DNA from: Saururus chinensis
Lineage: Eukaryota > Streptophyta > Magnoliopsida > Piperales > Saururaceae
Assembly (NCBI GenBank): GCA_035235625.1
Contig: CP141143.1
Location: 34,395,178-34,459,177, forward strand
Direction: 5' to 3'
DNA length: 64,000 nucleotides
The notes under the pieces were generated by a model, which was given only the letters and a program-made list of their open reading frames with translations, searched no databases and was not told the origin of the DNA. Position numbers and translations under genes: made by a program. Every line of letters begins with the position of its first letter. The first letter of the stretch is position 1. This document shows positions 50,690 to 62,513 of this stretch, piece by piece.

Positions 50690-50730
50690 CCACTTGTATT
50701 CCAAGTTCTTCGTCACTTGATTGATAGCTC
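50690..50730 (-). pseudogene. SDR exon 4 relic, minus strand (module 3)
   Basis: It matches the relic at 10515-10555 (GAGCTATCAATCAAGTGACGAAGAACTTGGA on the minus strand) and gene A exon 4. The acceptor is lost (CAT). It also preserves the empty target (AAGTTCTTCGTCAC) of the solo LTR found at 57759-59823. Confidence 0.6.
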
Positions 50731-52477
50731 ATGTTACTCATTTTGATTGTGTTGAAGGACGAACAAATGTGAAATATTGAACAATAAAAAAACAATAGAA
50801 CAACTAAAAGGAGAAAAATTTTACCAATAAAATTGGCGAGAGTCTCAAGTACATTTGTGTATGGTATGTGCTAGCAAGTTGAACTACTATAACTCAAATT
50901 AATGGAAACACAAAGCAAGACTCCAGTGCAAACATGGCTTTAATGAGCCGAGTGTATGCAAAGTGTAAGTTGATATTTATATTTTATACCATATTATGTA
51001 AGACTATGAAGTAATCAATTAATATATTAAATATTATTTGGAACTAATAAATTTTTTTGGGTTTATGTATCTACTTAAAACATAGAACAGTTCAAGCTAA
51101 TATGACATCGAGCTCAAATCCACTACTATATAAGAATCTGAATGAAATAATTAAGGAAAACTTTAATGTGTCTGTAGCATGCATGGGGAACATTATGAGC
51201 TGTTGGATTGAGATTCGACAGCTTATTTTATTTATAGAGTAGGCAGGTAGGCTATGTGCTCTGTGCACGCATGCCTTACCCAATATTTTGAGTACATACC
51301 AAAAGAAAGACTCATAAAATATAAACTTATTTTGAACCATTGACATTTTTGGTGGCACTATAAATTCAAAACTAGGTAAACTATGGAACATGTCAAGAGA
51401 ATTTGACCTCTAGCTCACAATTCACATGAGCACATTATCCAACCATGGTTCACGTTGAACCACTACTACGGTTCATGTTCAACCTAATCAAATTAAAAGT
51501 ACAAACCATCGTCAACTTTGTCCCGATACATGTAGTTCAAGATAAGTGATATAATCAGCATTTTCATCTACTTTGAGCATTATTTGACTCCAAACATTTA
51601 TGATTTTTATGTAATTGAGTCCAGATACTTATCCTAGGACAATTAGTTCTTTTACATAACCAAACAATAATCTTTTATTAAGTAATACAAGTTAATGTGC
51701 ATGCGCATTTGCACGCGTTAATAAAGAGCAACAATTTTCACTTGGCATGGAAGTGGATGCATGCTATGGTCATTTTCCTATTTCTACCTATAAATGATAA
51801 ATAACAAAATTGTTGATATGTGGTTGAAGTGATGTGATATCTATTTAAGCTCCACACAAAAAGACAATAAAACATAATGACATTTTTACACCATAAATAC
51901 TACAAATGATAAATTTTCTTTGCATTTTATACTTCTAGATATTGGTAGTTTTTTTGAAAAATAAGATCAAATATCAATGTTTTTCATTCACATACTTTAC
52001 TTTAAAATTTTATGTATTATTAAGATAAACATGAAAAAAGGACAAAAAATGCCCACTTACACAAACTACCAAGGAAAAGTTTATAAAAAATAATAATGTA
52101 GCAGCTTAAAAATATTTAAGCTGCTAAGCTCATATCCCTATTATAGAGCATCATTGTTTATGTTAATCGTTATAACTAAAGAGATTAGGAAACAAGAGAC
52201 GCAAATTGTAATATGCAACCCACCACGGAAAAGTATGATTCTCAAAGTCCCAGTAGTGCCCCCTAGCAAATACCCATTTATTGTGTCTCTTTCACCTCCT
52301 TCTCTTAGGATTTATCTTCTTTAAGGAAATCTACTAACGGATACTTGTTATGACTTTGGAAGACACTTAGATGGCCATGCGTATTAGAGCTAAGAAACTA
52401 CAAAATATATAACTATATGTATTGTAATCTAAGAAGGATATTATAAGCATAGTACGGTAAAATAATAGTGTAGATAC
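50731..52477 (-). other. Intron 3 of the module 3 minus-strand relic, CACTA empty site
   Basis: This region is contiguous here, where module 1 carries the 8.6 kb CACTA element. The empty site is at about 51098 (GCTAATATGACATCGAGCTC). A GTAGCAGCTTAAAAAT site near 52098 corresponds to the left deletion point of module 4. No gene was seen. Confidence 0.6.
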
Positions 52478-52660
52478 CTTTGGTAGCTGAGCTACAGAGT
52501 TTGCCATTGGAGACAGTGCCGCCAACTGAGGATACAAACACAATACGTCCATTACACGAGGCTTTAACGTGAGAGTGGGAGAGCTGGGACATATGGAAGT
52601 CGAAATCCTCCATTGTATGTTCTCTATAGAGTTGTATATGCCCGTTCCCACATTGTTCAA
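52478..52660 (-). pseudogene. SDR exon 3 relic, minus strand (module 3)
   Basis: It is closest to the module 1 relic, with the same missing TNFES stretch and missing YxxxK tyrosine, so those deletions predate module duplication. It has one further base lost near 52620 that shifts frame (183 bases), and the acceptor-proximal codon has changed (LNNVG). The frame through the second half reads HMSQLSHSHVKASCNGRIV. Confidence 0.75.
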
Positions 52661-54645
52661 CTGCTTCCACATAATGAAGTTTTTCTTAGTGCAGTTGATC
52701 ACGAGATTTTTTATTTTATCACTTAATTATTGTTTGCAGTGATCCTTGTGGATATTAAGGTGAACTTGAAGATATATCTGATCGGCACAATTCAAATGCA
52801 CCAGCATTGATTTGGATGCAGTGGGTTTGGACGTGTAAAATTTCAAGAAGAAACCCACTATTGATTTGAGTTGTGGTCATAAATAATGGATTTGGGCATT
52901 CTTGCCATGAAAGAGAAATTGGCTTTACTACTTGAAATTCAAATCTATTAATTTTGAAATTGGTGTTGTAGCTTACACTTCCCCACTCCTAAGATAACGT
53001 AACAGTAGAAATTTAGATTCCCTCTGTGTCTAAAAATTGAACCATTATATTATGTGATACCATGAAATTCCATATTGTATATAACAAACAATATTTAAGA
53101 AATATAGTGAAGAAGAACAACCACACCATTTACGGGGCTTTCTCACATAATTCATGTGAGCGGACACGTTTGCAGGGCCTATCTTATTTTGATGAAAAAA
53201 AGTAGTATTGTACCCTGAGCAATTATTAGCTAGGGTTATGTATATCACAAAATTCGTTCTCATCACCAATATTAGGTGGCCAAAAAAGAAAATGACGTGT
53301 GTGGGTATGTTCACCACCCATTGGTGTTGAGCATGAATTTCGTGTACACTTTACGCACCCAATAATTTGTTTAGAACACCCTGGCTAAATAGATGTACAG
53401 TAGGTATGCCATCCTCAGGCCAAGAGTTGCATATAGCTTCACTTGTCGGTTTTTCCCAATCTAATGTGAATGCAAACAAATAAATTAATGCAAATTTTAG
53501 CATGGTCCTTTTCATATGTATTTTTTACACTTTTACTATCTTATATTAATAATTATATTTAGAAAAATAGTAATTTTTATTTAATGATGAAACTTATGTC
53601 AAAAAGAAGGAAAAATAAATTTATAATACTCTTTTTTATTACAATTTTGGGTTGGGCGATTGATCAACTGTGATAGGTGATCAATTGATAGGTCAACATA
53701 AGCGATTGAATGGCAATCTGTGTGGCTTTATATAAAATGAAGTCAAAAGCATTAGCGATCAACTGGCCATCATGCTGGTGATCGATTGCTACGACTGTGA
53801 GTTGGTTTCTCATGCCATTTTGGATAACACTTTGTCTAAATAGATTTATTTTAAGTCTCTTACTTTCCCAGGAGTCTTCATTCTCTATTGCTTTAACTAT
53901 TTAGGAATTTTGTGGTTTACTTTCCTTATTTTTGATTGGTTAGTCATGAAGTATTTAGAGATTAGTTTCTATTACTTATAATTATGTCCTTAGGACTTAT
54001 ATAAAAGTTTGCCTCTTTCATGGAAGCTATAGAGAATATGTTTTTTTATATATATTGAAAAGAAGAAAATATTTCTCTCTTTTATCTTTTTCTCTATTTA
54101 TGTGAGTTTGTCATTGAAATTCACGTGAGAGAAAAGTTGTGTGCGCCTGTAGCCAAATGTGTCGAATGATAGTATCTCATCAATCTAGCTCCACTTCATC
54201 TTCTTTCTCCTTGTCATTTCTCTAAAACTCAATTTTCACATCAAAAATACCCCTACCTTAATTTCTAAGTAAACTCCATGTTGACTCAAAATAAAAAAAA
54301 ATGACTTTCTAAAATGCATGAATCTAAATTTGCCAAAATATTCTATACTATCTCCATAAATTTATTTGTATATTGATTCACTTTTTAGACAAATTAGATT
54401 AATTTGTGTATTTAGTTGCTTATTTATTTCAAGTAAAATGAATAGTTTTAAGCCTAATGTATTCGGAATTTTAATGCAAGACTCGAATCTGATTTAGTTG
54501 AGACTAGGAGTGTACTATCTCAAACGGTTTTAGTGTTGAGTATAAATTTTTAAAGTATAATTCCTTAGTATGGTAAATTAAATATATATTTTCTAAACCT
54601 TATATTCTCTTAGCCTCGCATTTTATGTTTCGTGGGTTTATATAG
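52661..54645. other. Module 3 intergenic region fused to SDR intron 4
   Basis: Bases 52670-53635 follow 21065-22195. At about 53640 (TTACAATTTTGGGTTGGGCG) the sequence switches to intron 4 of gene A (25387), so the promoter proper and exons 1-4 are deleted. The target site of the CACTA copy at 1-935 is seen empty at about 54265 (TCTAAGTAAACTCC). Confidence 0.6.
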
Positions 54646-56256
54646 ATCTTGAGGAGCAAGGAACTAGTAGATGCCTTGATCACAAAGACACCTATGAGGA
54701 GGTTTGTAGAGGCGAAGGAGATTTCATCTGTGGTGACATTCATTTGTTTACCAGTTGCTTCCTACATCACAGGTCAAGTCATCGTAGTTGATGAAAGGTT
54801 CATGATGTACTGAAATAATGTTCAATTAAATATTCTCATATTCTAAATTGTATTCCTATTTTGTGTTAATTCATTGCTTATTTAGGCTATTTATGTTTTA
54901 AATATGTTAGTTAGACCTTTATTAAGTTACATGTCTAAACAGGCTTCAACCAGATCCAAGTAGAAGAGAAAGTAAAACCTATCTACCCAAAGCTATTTGA
55001 AAGTCAAGAATAGGCTCTTAATAGTCTAAATGTACATCGAATGGTTGAGCACAACCATGTCGACCTGTTGGATTTCAGATTTACACCAAAAGAACTAAAT
55101 TCAGGAAGAAGCTAATTTAGATAGATTGATATAACCTTAGTATTTTAGTCATATCTTCCTATGTGTAATTCAGATTGATACGATTCTGGTTGCATTAGAA
55201 AGAACCCTTCCATGGCTACAATCTCTATTTTAGTAAAAAATTCATAATTCCGAATCTATATGGGTCAAATCCGGCATGCAAACTGATAGCTAGTAAACTA
55301 ACCTTAGGCCAGCACATGAAGAAAATTTTCATTAGTTGTGATTGTTACACATAAGAAAAGACAATGAGTTTGATTGAATAACTGAAGGAAGATTCAAATA
55401 TACATATTTTCTAAATAAATTATTAATTTATTTGATTGATTTATAATCTAATCATTGTCAAAGAAGCAACTAATCAGACAATCAATCATGATGCAATATA
55501 GAGATATGATTGGACTTTCCTCTTTAAAGCAACCCCTTCTACTCCTATAAATAGAGGGGTGGATGTGATAGAGACATCATCCCCTCCTCTTTAGAGCAGT
55601 ATTTTCTTATTTTTCTTCTCTTCTTTTGTATTTTTATTGCAATGACTTTTTAAGCTCTTATGCTAAGGTTAGAGGTGATTTGTAATAATCTAATAGAATT
55701 TTATTCATGTTTTATCAATGATTTCAAGTAAGTATTGATTATTTGAAGTGATATTTATTTAATATTATTCTTCTTCTTTTTTCTTTGTGATTTGGATACA
55801 TAAGATGCTTGAAGGCTCTCCTTCTTTATCTTTTGTAATTTGGAAACATAGAATTCTTGAAGAAATAACTGTTTTTATCCTTCATCTATCCAAAATATTT
55901 TTTATCTTTATGTTTAATTTTAATATTTATATCTTCCAGTTAGATAGAATTTTCATTCGATTCTAATTGACATAACATGACACATGAAGAACATCATTAG
56001 ATATTACAATAACCCTTAATGCCTTAGTATTTTCTCTTCTTGATTTCTTAACTCTTTATTGCCTTAATACACTTCTACTTTTTCTTTCTTAATTTTTCTT
56101 TCCTCTATGTTTTTCGTAATCATTTTCTTTATTGCACTACGCTCTCCCTGTGGATCGACCTTGTCTACTACAATTGGCAAGTAAAATAAATTTGAATTTG
56201 ACTTCTTCATAGTCTTGGTTCAAACATAACAACAGTTCACTGTTAACAGTGTGTAG
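54646..56256 (+). pseudogene. SDR exon 5 of module 3, split by a solo LTR
   Basis: Exon 5 runs 54646-54802 and resumes at 56240-56256. Without the insert and one GTTCA it is exactly 174 bases, as in all other copies, ending AACAGTGTGTAG. Up to the break it is open ([16 protein letters not shown]...[11 protein letters not shown]). The VDGGF motif has become VDERF and the splice acceptor reads TTATATAG. Exons 1-4 are absent. Confidence 0.85.
54803..56234 (+). mobile_element. Solo LTR inserted in SDR exon 5, TSD GTTCA
   Basis: The 1432-base insert starts TGATGTACTG and ends ATAACAACA, with GTTCA at 54798-54802 and 56235-56239. A TATA box (CTATAAATAGAGG) at about 55546 and CTCCCTGTGGATCGACC at about 56144, close to the right end, are typical of a plant LTR in plus orientation. 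There are no coding domains and only one LTR, so this is a solo LTR left by recombination. The exact borders are proved by the uninterrupted exons at 1315, 26351 and 29514. Confidence 0.88.
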
Positions 56257-57739
56257 AAAACTATAGTGACTCATTGGATGATCGAGCAACCAATTATCTT
56301 TTTTAGATGATTGAGCTAAGACATGGTTTTGTTAAGTGAAACAACTGGAATTTTAGAAGTGAGCGATGTTTATTAAGGACTATTGTTTTAATCGGAAAGC
56401 AAGGCAGGCGTAAGGTCTCCATACATGAGCAATTCAAAGAAAAATATTGCATTTTACAAGAGACTCTCAAATGAGGAAACATATAAAAAAGCATAGTAAT
56501 AGAAGAAGAGGTTGCAACATAAGTTTTGACCTCATTCTCAACACGCCTAATTAAATTCTAGCATTTCTCTCATGCCAAATGTCTCATACATAGGTTCAAG
56601 ATCTTTAATAATTAGCGAGCAAAAAAAATACTCAAATGTTTTTTCATGTAGAAACCCAATCGGGAAAAAACCACAAAACCACTATGGGTTGATTTGTAAA
56701 TGCACAATGAAGTTTAAGAACTTACAAGACATAAGTTACCAACCTCCTAACTTAGAAGTCTGTCGCTAATGGACTTGGCCACCAAAGTTAATATTGGTAC
56801 TTTATGAACTTGTCTGTCTTCTTCTTCATTAAAGCAATCTTGTGATCATTGTAAAGCTTTAATCGAAGTCTATCTTGATGTACTCATGTAATCCCTTTTT
56901 TGTGTGATGTGATTGTTACTCTCACAAACTCTCCTTTCCAATTCATAAAGATATTATCAATTGAACACTCACCTTTCAATAAATTTCTCTCAATTTTTTC
57001 AATAAGTTGATAGAAAAAATTAAGCAAATTTTTTTTTATTTTTTCCTAAAAAAAATCCTTCCTCCCATCTCAAATTTGTCATCTCTTTGCCCTTATATAC
57101 TGGTTTAACTCAATTAAGGTCATTGCATTTTAATAGGAACAAAATTGTTCCTAGAATGACTTACTTTAAGTAACGACACTACAACTCGATTCATTGTTCC
57201 ACAAGGCAATCAACTGTTCCTTATTCTATTTAGAATCCTAATAAACAAGTCATTCATTTTCAATAGTGCAATCGATAATTCACTATTATAGTCCTAACAA
57301 AACTCACTCCAATCAATCTATTCCAATGGATGATTGACCAATTATTGTTCTACAAATAAATCTAAAAACTCATTCAAGCCAAATCAATCGCTCTTCATGG
57401 ACGATAGATCACCTTTGAGCATATTCGCAAATTTTGTCCTTTTTTATCCATTCTTTTCCCAACACTCACATAAGATGTTTTCTATGAAAATTGTAAATGT
57501 TTGAGCGTGGGTGTGCATGATATTTACTTTTTCGTCTTCAACCTTCAATCACTTAAATAAAGTCTTAACTTGAAACTTTAAGACCTATCTGCTCCGTTCT
57601 TTCAATTCCAAATCTGACTCGACACATCACTAATCTAGTTGGACTTTACAACACTTAAATTACACACACAAATAGACATAGATTTCATCATCAAAATATA
57701 CCCAATTGAAATATATATGCCTCATATGTTCTAACACAA
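56257..57739. other. Module 3/4 flank, non-coding
   Basis: Bases 56257-56615 match the SDR 3' flank. At about 56620 the sequence jumps to the segment equivalent to 9440 (GTAGAAACCCAATCGGG), so about 1.5-2 kb including the copia relic is missing here. The rest matches 9440-10510 and 49640-50680. Confidence 0.5.
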
Positions 57740-59847
57740 CTTATATTACAAGTTCTTCTAGAACACCACATGTTCAGATTGCGCTTAACCCAAAGGGTTA
57801 ATAGTAATTACATAAAATTTAGATAAGTTTTAAAGGATTTCAAGGGATAAATTTCTAATATATGAGTAGAGTGCAAAATAACGATCGTAATGAATCAATG
57901 AACACGTAAAACGGAGGTCAGAAACGAAAGTTACGGCCTCAGGAAGTGTCCTATATTAAATAAGTTTGGGATAACATATCCGTGTGGGTCTAGTTTCAAA
58001 GGGATCGTCAATACGAGTTCATCGGTACCAATAATGCGCGATTCCAACTTCGGGATAAGAAGTAATCGTATTTTGACATTGGAATTGTGTTTAAAGAAAG
58101 TAATAATAAAATATTGAGAAAAGGACACAATAGATGACATCAACAGCTAGAGCCGAGCCACCAAAATAGCACAGAGTGGTGGGGCCATGCTATTGCGGCT
58201 GTCCCCGAGACGCGGGGCCAGTGCAATCATACAGTCCATCGCGTTGTGTCCGGCGGGCGCATCATCACGCGGTGTACATACGGTGATGCAGTGCGGTTCA
58301 TGCACCTTGCATAGATGCATGCACCATGTGCACCAATTACAAACATGGTCCAATGGATGCGTGACATGTGGCATGGATCCGTGTGAGTGTATCACTTTTC
58401 CTTCGTACCGTCGCACACCTTCTACTATAAATTCTTATTTCTGCCAAAACATTGGAAAGAGTTTACTGGGTCATTTTGAGTCTATTTTTGTCCATTCAAA
58501 AAATGTTCTTAGCTAATTCGAGGGTGTTCTATGCCATCAAAATGTCTGTTCCTTGAGTTTGAGACTTTATAAGGGGGAAATGCCACGAGGTAAGATGAGA
58601 CTATGCCTGTCGCTCTCAAGCACCTAGGAGAGAGAAGTAGCCCTAAACAAGAGGGGGCTTCATCCTCTATCATCGGGATACAATGAGGGAAATGGCCTTG
58701 AGTAAGGGAGGCTCAGTCATCCACCTAAGGGCCACGCAGTGAAAGGAACATTCTTGGGTTAAGGGAAGGTTTTGTCTGTAGCCTCTGGGTACAGAAAAAG
58801 AAAAGAGTCTCCGGGTAAGGGGAGAGGTTTGTCTGTCATCTACGGGCCTATAGAGAGAAAGGTGTCTCCGAATAGGGGAAGTTCTGTCCACCACCTATAG
58901 GCATAGGAAGTGTGAAACGTCTCGGGTTAAAGAGAAGTGATGTATGCTACTTAAGAAATATTCCGAAACTAGAAGAGGTTCTGCCCGCCATCTCTAGACT
59001 TGAAGGAGAGGACACCCAGAGGAAACGAGTAACACCGAGCGTCGCAACTTTCAAAACTACATGGGAGTAAGCATTTCTAACTTTTTGATTTTATATGATT
59101 TATATGCATACATATCTTAATTAATAATATTAGTTAACGTATATGATTATATAAATGCATTTTTTACTTATGATATATGTTATGCTCTGATCTGATGTGC
59201 TTTGATATGTCTTAATCTAATATGATCTCATAAGCTCTAAAATGCTCTGTTTAATCCGAGATGTTCCAATTTCTTTTGATATGATATAATATAATTTAAT
59301 AGGATCTAATATAAGCTAATATGCCTTGTTGTGTGTTATGCTCACTTTTGTGATCGAGTGAGATATGTGTTCCGTTGATTTATTAGATTCGGTTCAACTT
59401 TGATGATTTATGAGGTTTCCGTTTGATTTCAGATGATTTATTCGAATATAAAGATATATGTAATTTAACATATATGATTTTGTGATGCTTGATGCATGTA
59501 ATAGTCATTAGGCAGAACTATGTTCGGATCTGATTATATTGGAATAACGTCATAAATGTTATCTTATACATACGTAGGCAACCAACAGTACAAAAACATT
59601 GGCTTGATCTAATTTAGTTATAAAACTAAGTTTATTTTGGTCTATGCATAAGAGATTGAAAAAACTATGTAAGTGCATAGAGGAATGTTACGACTCTCGC
59701 ACACAGTCTGTCTCTCCAGGCAGGTTGGTTGAATTTTGATTTTTATAAAATTTTTAATAAACTCCGATTTTGTTTTTCGAATAACCCCCGGTTGAAGTAA
59801 GTTTATTAGGTTGGGTTGTTACATCTTCATCTCTTGATTGATAGCTC
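57740..59847 (-). pseudogene. SDR exon 4 relic, minus strand (module 4), split by solo LTR
   Basis: On the minus strand the relic begins at 59847 (GAGCTATCAATCAAGAG), runs to 59829 and continues below 57758 (GAAGAACTTG...). It corresponds to 10515-10555 and 50690-50730. The matching exon 3 was removed by the deletion at 61201-61208. Only its position and about 40 bases of similarity identify it. Confidence 0.5.
57759..59823 (+). mobile_element. Solo LTR, gypsy-like family, TSD TCTTC
   Basis: The 2065-base insert lies between TCTTC at 57754-57758 and 59824-59828. It begins TAGAACACC (decayed from TGTAACACC) and ends GGTTGTTACA, complementary ends of a kind common in plant gypsy LTRs. Uninterrupted sites are seen at about 10530 and 50711. 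Inside are a TATA-like CTACTATAAATTC at about 58423 and a leader with about eight degenerate 55-65 base repeats (58560-58990) containing GGGGGAGGCTT-like cores. Fragments of the family lie at 32431-33070, 40285-40516 and 42411-42790. No coding domains were seen. Confidence 0.82.
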
Positions 59848-62452
59848 ATGGTACTCGTTTTGATTGTGGAGAAGGATGAACAAATGTTAAATAGTGAACA
59901 ATGAAAAAACAATAGAACAACTATAAGGGGAAAAATTCTACCAATAAAATTGGCCAGAGAATCTCAAATACCTCTGTGTATTGTATGTGTTAGCAAGTTA
60001 AGCTACTATTAATCGAATTAATGGAAACACAAAGCAAGACTACAATGCAAACATGGCTTTAATGAGAAAAGTGTTTATGCAAATTATTAGTTGATATTTA
60101 TATTTTATAACTTATTATATAAGACTATGAAGTAATCAATTAAGAAGCTATAATATTATTTGGAACCAATAACATTTTTTGGGGGTTTATGTATCTACTT
60201 AAAATATAGAACAGGTCAAGCTAATGTGACGTTGAGCTCAGTTCCACTACTTCCACTACTATCTAAGAATCTGAATGAATAACGAAAAAGTTAGTGTGTC
60301 CGTAGGAAGAGTGGGGAACATTGTGAGCTGTCAGATTGAGAATCGACAAGTCATTGTGAGCTGTTAGATTGATAATCGACAAGTCATTATGAGTAGATAA
60401 AAGATAGACTCATAAAATATAATCTTATTTTGAACCATTGACATTTGGTCACACTATCAATTTAAAACTAGGTTAACCATGGAACATGTCAAGAGAATTT
60501 GACCTCTAGCTCACACTTCACATGAGCACAATATCCAACTGTGGTTCACGTTGAGCCACTACTGTGGTTCACGTTGAACCTAATCAAATTAAAAGTACAA
60601 ACCATCGTCAACTTTGTCCCCATGCATGTTGTTCAAGATAAGTGATATAATCAGCATTTTCCTCTACCTTCCACATTATATGACTCCAAACATTTATGAT
60701 TTTTATGTAAATGAGTCCAGACACTTATCCCAGGACAATTAGTTCTTTTACATAACCAAACAATATTTTTTTAATTAAGTAATACAAGTTAATGTGCATG
60801 TGCATTGGCATGTGTTAATAAAGAACAACGATTTTCACTTAGCATGTAAGTGGATGCATGCTATGATAATTTTCCTATTTCTATCTATAAATGATAAATA
60901 GCAAAATTATTGGTATGCAGTTGAGGTGATGTGATATCTATTTAAGCTCCATAATAAAAGATACAATAGAGCATAATGACAATTTTACACCATAGATACT
61001 ACAAATAATACATTTTCTTTGCATTTTATACTTCTTTATATTTGGTAGTTTTTGTCAAAAATAAGATCAAATATCATTTACTTTCTTTCACGTATTTTAC
61101 ATAAAAATATTACATATTATTGAGATGAACATATAAAAAAGACAAGAAATGCCCACTTACACAAACTACCTACGAAAAGTGTATAAAAAATAATAATATA
61201 GTAGCTTATCCTCCCCCACTCCTAAGATAACACAAGTAGAAATTTAGAATCCCTCTGCGTATAAAAATTGAACCACTGTACTAAGTGATACCATGAAATT
61301 CCATTGTATACAAACAATATTTAAGAAATATAGTGAAGAAGAAGAACCACGCCATTTACGGGGCTTTCTCACATAATTCATATAAGCGGACAAGTTTGGA
61401 GAGCCTATCGTAATTTGGTAAAAATAAGTGGCATTGAACCACGAGAAATTATTAGGTACGATTATGCATATCTCAAAAATTGTTCTCACCACCAATATGT
61501 GATAAAAACACGTAGGCCAAAAATGAAAATGACGTGTGTGGTAATGTTCACCACCCATTGGTGATGAGCATGAATTTCATGTATACTTTGCGTACCTAAT
61601 AATTTCTTTAGAACCTTATTGCCTTCTACCTTATAGAACACCCTGGCCAATAGATGTACTACATGTATGCCATCCGCAGGCTAAAAGTTGCATATAGCTC
61701 CACTTGTCCCTTTCTCCCATTTTAATGTGAATACAAACAAATAAATTAATGCAAATTTTAATATGGCCCTTTTTATCTATTTTTTTATATTTTTACTATC
61801 CTATAATAATAATTATATTTAGAAAAATAGTAATTTTTATTTAATGATGAAACTCACATTTAAAAGAAGAAAAAATAAACTTATAATACTCTTTTTTAAG
61901 TACTAGATTGAACAAAATACAACTATTAATATAAAATATTTATTTTTGCCAAATAGAGCTATTAATTTTAGACTTAAAGGGTATATATAAAGGCATTCAT
62001 GTGGCACCATGTCCATATTCTTGTATATGCCTTCCGCTAGGTGAAGAAAGGCCAAATTGAACAACCATATTGTGTAAACATTATTTAAGAAATAATCCTA
62101 TAATGAATAAAATTAACCCACCCCATTGACATGGTTTTCTCACATGATTTTCATGTGATCGTGCTCGTTTGGAAGACCTGCCTTCTATCCATAGAACAAT
62201 TCCCAGCTGGTTAATAGATGTACAACGTGTATGACATCTCACGGCTAAACATTGCATCCAGTTCCACTTGTCCCTTAATTTCTATCTTATGTGAATAGGT
62301 ACCATTGAGCCATCATCTGTTTTTAGTGTGCACCCTCGTAAGTGGTGACGATTCGACCAACCAATTCTTGAATGCAGCATTTTACAAAGTGGTAACGTTG
62401 AAATATCTCGTCCTTCCTCATCGATGGAAGTAATCTCTTTCCTTCTTTCCTC
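59848..62452. other. Module 4 intron relic and divergent promoter region of gene B
   Basis: Bases 59848-61200 match intron 3 of the minus relics, including the empty CACTA site near 60225. At 61201-61208 (GTAGCTTA) it jumps to the intergenic region equivalent to 21362, deleting minus exon 3. The internal duplication seen upstream of gene A is present: a TATATATAAA box and leader-like block at 61982-62060, with CTTTCTCACAT repeated near 61364 and 62131. Confidence 0.55.
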
Positions 62453-62461
62453 TATATATAA
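62453..62461 (+). promoter_or_regulatory. TATA box of SDR gene B
   Basis: TATATATAA lies 61 bases before the ATG at 62514, identical in position to gene A. It is followed by a short leader. An in-frame ATG at 62472 (42 bases upstream) would add 14 residues but probably lies before the transcription start. Confidence 0.6.
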
Positions 62462-62513
62462 GAAGGTTTTCATGAAGCTCTTTCCCATATTTTTGTATCC
62501 ATTGACAGGAAGA

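Noticed and set aside
58147..58516. Overlapping open frames of 89 and 109 codons on both strands
   Set aside because: They lie inside the solo LTR 57759-59823, in a locally GC-richer stretch; no conserved domain was recognised.
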